Source: Nitzschia sp. DOCU1 (Eukaryota; Bacillariophyta; Bacillariophyceae; Bacillariales; Bacillariaceae). From it: a stretch of 64,000 nucleotides of DNA. A program made the translations under genes and the position numbers. Numbering within the stretch: the stretch's first letter is position 1; each line of letters opens with the position of its first letter. The stretch spans positions 3,534,001-3,598,000 of the forward strand of contig OX595989.1 of the NCBI GenBank assembly GCA_951394045.1, read 5' to 3'. Shown piece after piece: positions 60,783-64,000 of the stretch. Below the pieces are notes generated by a model. It was not told the origin of the DNA, made no database searches, and worked only from the letters and a program-made list of their open reading frames with translations.

Positions 60783-62229
60783 TCACGGGAGATGGCGACA
60801 GCCACAAGAAGAGCGAAGAGTTGATGTTGAATCGTACTTAGTGGTAGTAGCAGCAGGGCTGCCATGACCCATTCCTCCGCCACCGCCACTAGACGATGGC
60901 GCGGTACCTAGCGACACGCTGGCCCCAATCGCTTCTTCGCTACTCAGCCGCGTCACACGAAAGGCCTTCATGTGACCACCACGAAGCCCGTTATAATGAT
61001 AGAGTTGAAAGGTGTCTCCAAATTGTTCCTTGTGCTGATTCGCATTGGTTGTCGTCGTTGTCGTATTGGTGCTTGATGCCACAGACCCCGTTATAGAAGG
61101 TGACGAGGCACGTTTGGGAGTCGTTTGGGGAGGGATGAGTTCGCCGTTCAATTCCGCCTGAAGGAGTCGGGCATAGTCTTCGTCCGTCAGAGGGCCTTCG
61201 GAAGACGCCGCCGATAGGAGAGGTGGCGGCATGGCAGCTTGTTCTGAGGTTGTTCGTCGGGCGGCCTCTGGAGGTTTGCTATCTGATGTCTCTGCTGATG
61301 CTGATGCTGATGTCGCTGCAGTGTAGTCCATGTTTAAAACGGCTTGGAGCGAGGCTCCCATTAAAAGTCGGCTCACTCGCTTCCACACATCCTCCCACAA
61401 CAAAATACCGGCGCCTGCCACTTCCATGGTCGCCCCCAATGTTTGAACTCCATGGTCTCCCAATGTGTCATATATATCCAATTTGCGTATAAAGTCTCCC
61501 AATTGATCGACTTGTAAAAATCCTTGCTCCTCTCCTCCGTCCATTTGCTTGAAAGCACGTCGAACTCGTTCCAAGATTTGATCGCTAGCCGATTCCTTGA
61601 GACAGGCAGCATCTCCAAACATGATTGTAAAATGGGACGTACTTCCAACCACCCAAATCGGGAATTGTGGCGTTTTGTAGTATCCACCAACCTCCAAGTA
61701 TCGCATACTCTCCAAAAGACTGAGATAGCCAATCACCGGCCGTTGCTGGATACCCCGACAAACCAATTCACCGGAAGGACGGAGCGTATGATCAAACACG
61801 TTGGAAACTGTCATTGTAGAATGTGGGAGTAAACAAGATTTCAAGTTGTGAGCGAACCGTACGATTCGTGCGGACAATACCAGATAGCCCCATCAAATTC
61901 TTACCCGCTTGTCCTGTTAATAGCAAATTGATCAGTTCTTGACTGCAATGCCCAAATTGCGATGTCAATCGAGCGGTTGGATCATCCATGTCGCCTTGCA
62001 TTTGTGCGACGCCCCGTGACTCTACTAGGGCCAAAACAAACAAGAGGACACCACCCTGTCGATGATACCATTCGATAGCTTTGGTTTCCAATAGAAAAGC
62101 CGCAACCGCCTGTGCCAATAGTTCTTGTCGTTCTTGTAGTTTCGACGACAATCGTTTTTGTCGCTTATTGTTACTGTCGTTGGTAGAAAGTTCGGTGTCG
62201 TCATCGAGCGAAATGGTAGAGGTTACCAA
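60783..62229 (-). pseudogene. MINDY-3/4-like deubiquitinase, 5'-truncated
   Basis: Exons read on the minus strand are 62229-61905 and 61807-60783, with a 97-bp intron GTAAGA...GACAG in phase 1. The splice restores LLTGQA-VSNVFDHTLRPSGE. It contains QFGHCSQELINLLLTG, IGYLSLLESMRYLEVGGYYK, PQFPIWVVGSTSHFTIMFG (with the His of the catalytic region), FKQMDGGEEQGFLQVDQL, LTDEDYARLLQAELNG and FQLYHYNGLRGG. These are hallmarks of MINDY-3/4 (FAM188) lysine-48-linkage deubiquitinases. The N-terminal part with the catalytic Cys (QGGPC-type) is not in the window: upstream of ISLDDDTELST comes a second partial copy. The rest of the frame is clean, so a distant 5' exon cannot be excluded; hence truncated gene or pseudogene. 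Confidence 0.78.
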
Positions 62230-62710
62230 ATGAGCGTATGATCAAACACGTTGGAAACTTTCATTGTAGAATAGCGGGAGTATATATTTCAAGTTGTGTG
62301 CGAACCGTATGATTCGTGCGGACAATACCAGCTAGCCCCATCAAATTCTTATCCGCTTGTCCTGTTAATAGCAAATTGATCAGTTCTTGACTGCAATGTC
62401 CAAATTGTGATGTCAGTCGAGCGGTTGGATCATCCATGGTACCTTGCGTTTGTACGACGCCCGGTGATTCTACTAGGGCGAGTACAAACAAGAGGACACC
62501 CCCATTTCGATAGTTCAGGTTTCCAACAAGAATGCCGCAACCGCCTGTGCCAATAGTTCTTGTCGTTCTTGTAGTTTCGACGACAATCGTTTCTGTCGCT
62601 TATTGTTACTGTCGGTGGTAGAAAGTTCGGTGTCGTCATCCAACGAAATGGTATAGGCTGCCGACTGTTCGGAATGACCAGCACCCGCATCACCATCAGC
62701 ACCACCCGAC
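62230..62710 (-). pseudogene. Tandem partial copy of the MINDY-like 5' region
   Basis: A ~449-bp tandem duplicate of 61783-62229: ISLDDDTELSTTDSNNKRQK, QELLAQAVAAFLLE, FVLALVESPG, SQFGHCSQELINLLLTGQAD. The intron donor GTAAGA is changed to ATAAGA, and a deletion after FLLET shifts the frame. It cannot be spliced or translated as its neighbour is. Confidence 0.85.
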
Positions 62711-63295
62711 CATGGTTCTAAATGATGTCAATGCAATTGACGACAATCTTGTTGATTTCCTGATTTGGGAATATTTCAAGGCCAAAATTGAGTCTGATCG
62801 CAAGACTTATTAAAATGCGCGCAAAGGCATTCGAATATGATCGCGTGGGCATATCAACAGACGGCTTCTCCCCCCTTCGCCGTATCTCTACTCCAGATAT
62901 CTGAGCATTGGTTGTGAGACTTTTTGTGACGCCCGTTCTCTTTTTCGTATCTTCTGACATGCTGCCAATGGTTCTTCCCCGGCAAGCAATCGGATGATAA
63001 GAGCTCTCACCTACTAGTTCATCTTCATTGTAGGGCAGCAGACGACTGGAAGTGTCAAACGAGGCGTCTATTTGGTTTGGCGGTGCGAGGAACGAAGAAT
63101 GAGGCAATGGGGATTTCAGATGACTGCACTACTAGAGCCTGTGGTCACACAAACATGCTCTACTTTCAACGTGAGCTTGCATAGGGTTTGGAAGACGAAA
63201 TTTTCGGCGGCTATCTTTTCAACCCCATTCAATTTATTTTATTTCGTTTCTTTAGAGTGCATTTTTCGTTTTCGTTTGTGGTACTACTTTCCCCT
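62711..63295. other. Intergenic, no gene seen
   Basis: This is the 3' flank of SF3B3 and the region where the missing MINDY 5' part would be expected. No QGGPC-like frame, repeat or RNA gene is seen. Confidence 0.5.
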
Positions 63296-64000
63296 TTACA
63301 ACAAAGAGTTGCGGGTATCTTCCAATTTCTTCATGATCTCTCCTACGTTGCGATCCAAGCGTTCGGCAATCTTCACTTGTTCTTCGTGGGGCAAACTGTT
63401 AAAGGCATCACACAAATCACCATCGACAACATGCATGACAGGGGCATAGTAGGAACGATATGCTTGGGGATCGCGGCCAGTGGGGCGAGGTGCATCTGAA
63501 CGCAAGTGGCCTTCTAGTTGGGTGAAGAACTCCACATCTTCGCGAGACGTGAACGGCACCAAAGCGCCAATGCGGCCCGTGACGGTCACATAAATGAGTG
63601 ACTCGGCACCGCCGGCCACCAACGAAGACCGCGTCATGCTAGTGACGACTTCACCCACATAGTACTGGCAGAGGACTTCCAATTTGGCTGTCGAGTCCGT
63701 CTTGGAGGTATCCCAGAGAGCGCGTTGACCTGTCAAGTCGATCGTGCCGGTATCGGCACCGCGAGGAAGACGCAAGACACAAATATTGCCGAATTTGTCT
63801 CCGACTGCTACAGTATTCCAATCCAACAATTCTTGACAGACAATGGGACGAGGGCTGGGATCGCTAGCTACCAAGACCAAGCGATTCGAGGTTGGCTCGT
63901 AGCGGATCATGTGGAGACTTCGCAACATGTCTCCAAAGTAGGCACGATCGCCGGCGGTTTGAAGTGTCTTGACAAAGGTCGGAAGGCCACGCAATTCACA
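63296..64000 (-). CDS. Splicing factor 3B subunit 3 (SF3B3/RSE1), C-terminal part
   Basis: The frame is open to the right edge, so 235 codons of the C-terminus are present. CELRGLPTFVKTL, RAYFGDMLRSLHMIRYEP, LLDWNTVAVGDKFGNICVLR, KLEVLCQYYVGEVVTSMTR, YVTVTGRIGALVPFTSREDV and RSYYAPVMHVVDGDLCDAFN correspond closely to the CPSF_A domain at the end of SF3B3 (SAP130), the scaffold beta-propeller protein of the U2 snRNP SF3b complex in pre-mRNA splicing. The ending GEIMKKLEDTRNSLL fits the family's helical C-terminus. One difference from the canonical protein is the segment ASDPSPRPIVCQELLDW, within normal divergence. No intron is visible in this part. Confidence 0.95.
   Translation of the reverse strand, partial: CELRGLPTFVKTLQTAGDRAYFGDMLRSLHMIRYEPTSNRLVLVASDPSPRPIVCQELLDWNTVAVGDKFGNICVLRLPRGADTGTIDLTGQRALWDTSKTDSTAKLEVLCQYYVGEVVTSMTRSSLVAGGAESLIYVTVTGRIGALVPFTSREDVEFFTQLEGHLRSDAPRPTGRDPQAYRSYYAPVMHVVDGDLCDAFNSLPHEEQVKIAERLDRNVGEIMKKLEDTRNSLL

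Overview
The window looks like nuclear DNA of a photosynthetic stramenopile, most likely a raphid pennate diatom. Four observations point that way. Genes are short and mostly intronless, or carry one small GT-AG intron (77-177 bp). Several N-termini are a signal peptide followed by an 'A-F' type cleavage motif, as in diatom complex-plastid targeting (FKBP, rubredoxin, Ycf34, a DUF4239-like protein). The diatom-expanded DUF6824 domain occurs repeatedly. Splicing, Ragulator and histone-methylation proteins show a eukaryotic nuclear context. No species is claimed.

Layout. 0-2.2 kb: a left-truncated membrane protein with a glycosidase-like ectodomain. 2.5-5.6 kb: a complete Tc1/mariner-type (DD37E) DNA transposon with ~135-bp terminal inverted repeats, a TA target duplication and a second, coiled-coil gene. 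5.7-8.2 kb: a thylakoid-lumen FKBP and a C-terminal J-domain protein. 8.4-14.7 kb: three tandem genes that fuse a CRAL-TRIO (Sec14-like) lipid-binding module to a DUF6824 module; three more copies lie at 21.6-23.3, 39.3-41.0 and 43.5-45.0 kb. All six share one phase-0 intron at the same site. 15.6-21.0 kb: a small Cys protein, nuclear Ycf34, a LAMTOR4-like protein, a plastid rubredoxin and a single-pass membrane protein. 25.1-27.7 kb: a piggyBac-type element inserted in a TTAA inside a small tandem repeat. 28.9-38.4 kb: a tandem segmental array of three units. Its complete unit is a secreted 5'-nucleotidase/FAS1 fusion facing a DUF4239-like plastid membrane protein; the other two units carry truncated FAS1 genes and broken DUF4239 copies. 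41.2-47.0 kb: a prolyl-4-hydroxylase-like dioxygenase and an aldehyde dehydrogenase. 47.8-52.9 kb: a 1,724-residue Trithorax/MLL-like protein with PHD, HMG-like, bromo and SET domains. 55.4-62.7 kb: a degenerate stretch of 5'-truncated, internally duplicated relatives of an ABCA transporter, CDC16/APC6 and a MINDY deubiquitinase. The right edge holds the C-terminal part of SF3B3.

The main result is the six-member CRAL-TRIO/DUF6824 family, which is still duplicating: one recent 2.24-kb tandem copy, one frameshifted member and two dead 3' fragments. The two transposons, the decaying right flank and many 28-450 bp tandem duplications show a locus with active rearrangement. Gene starts were set at in-frame ATG codons; introns were placed by eye from GT/AG sites and checked only by reading frame and paralog comparison.
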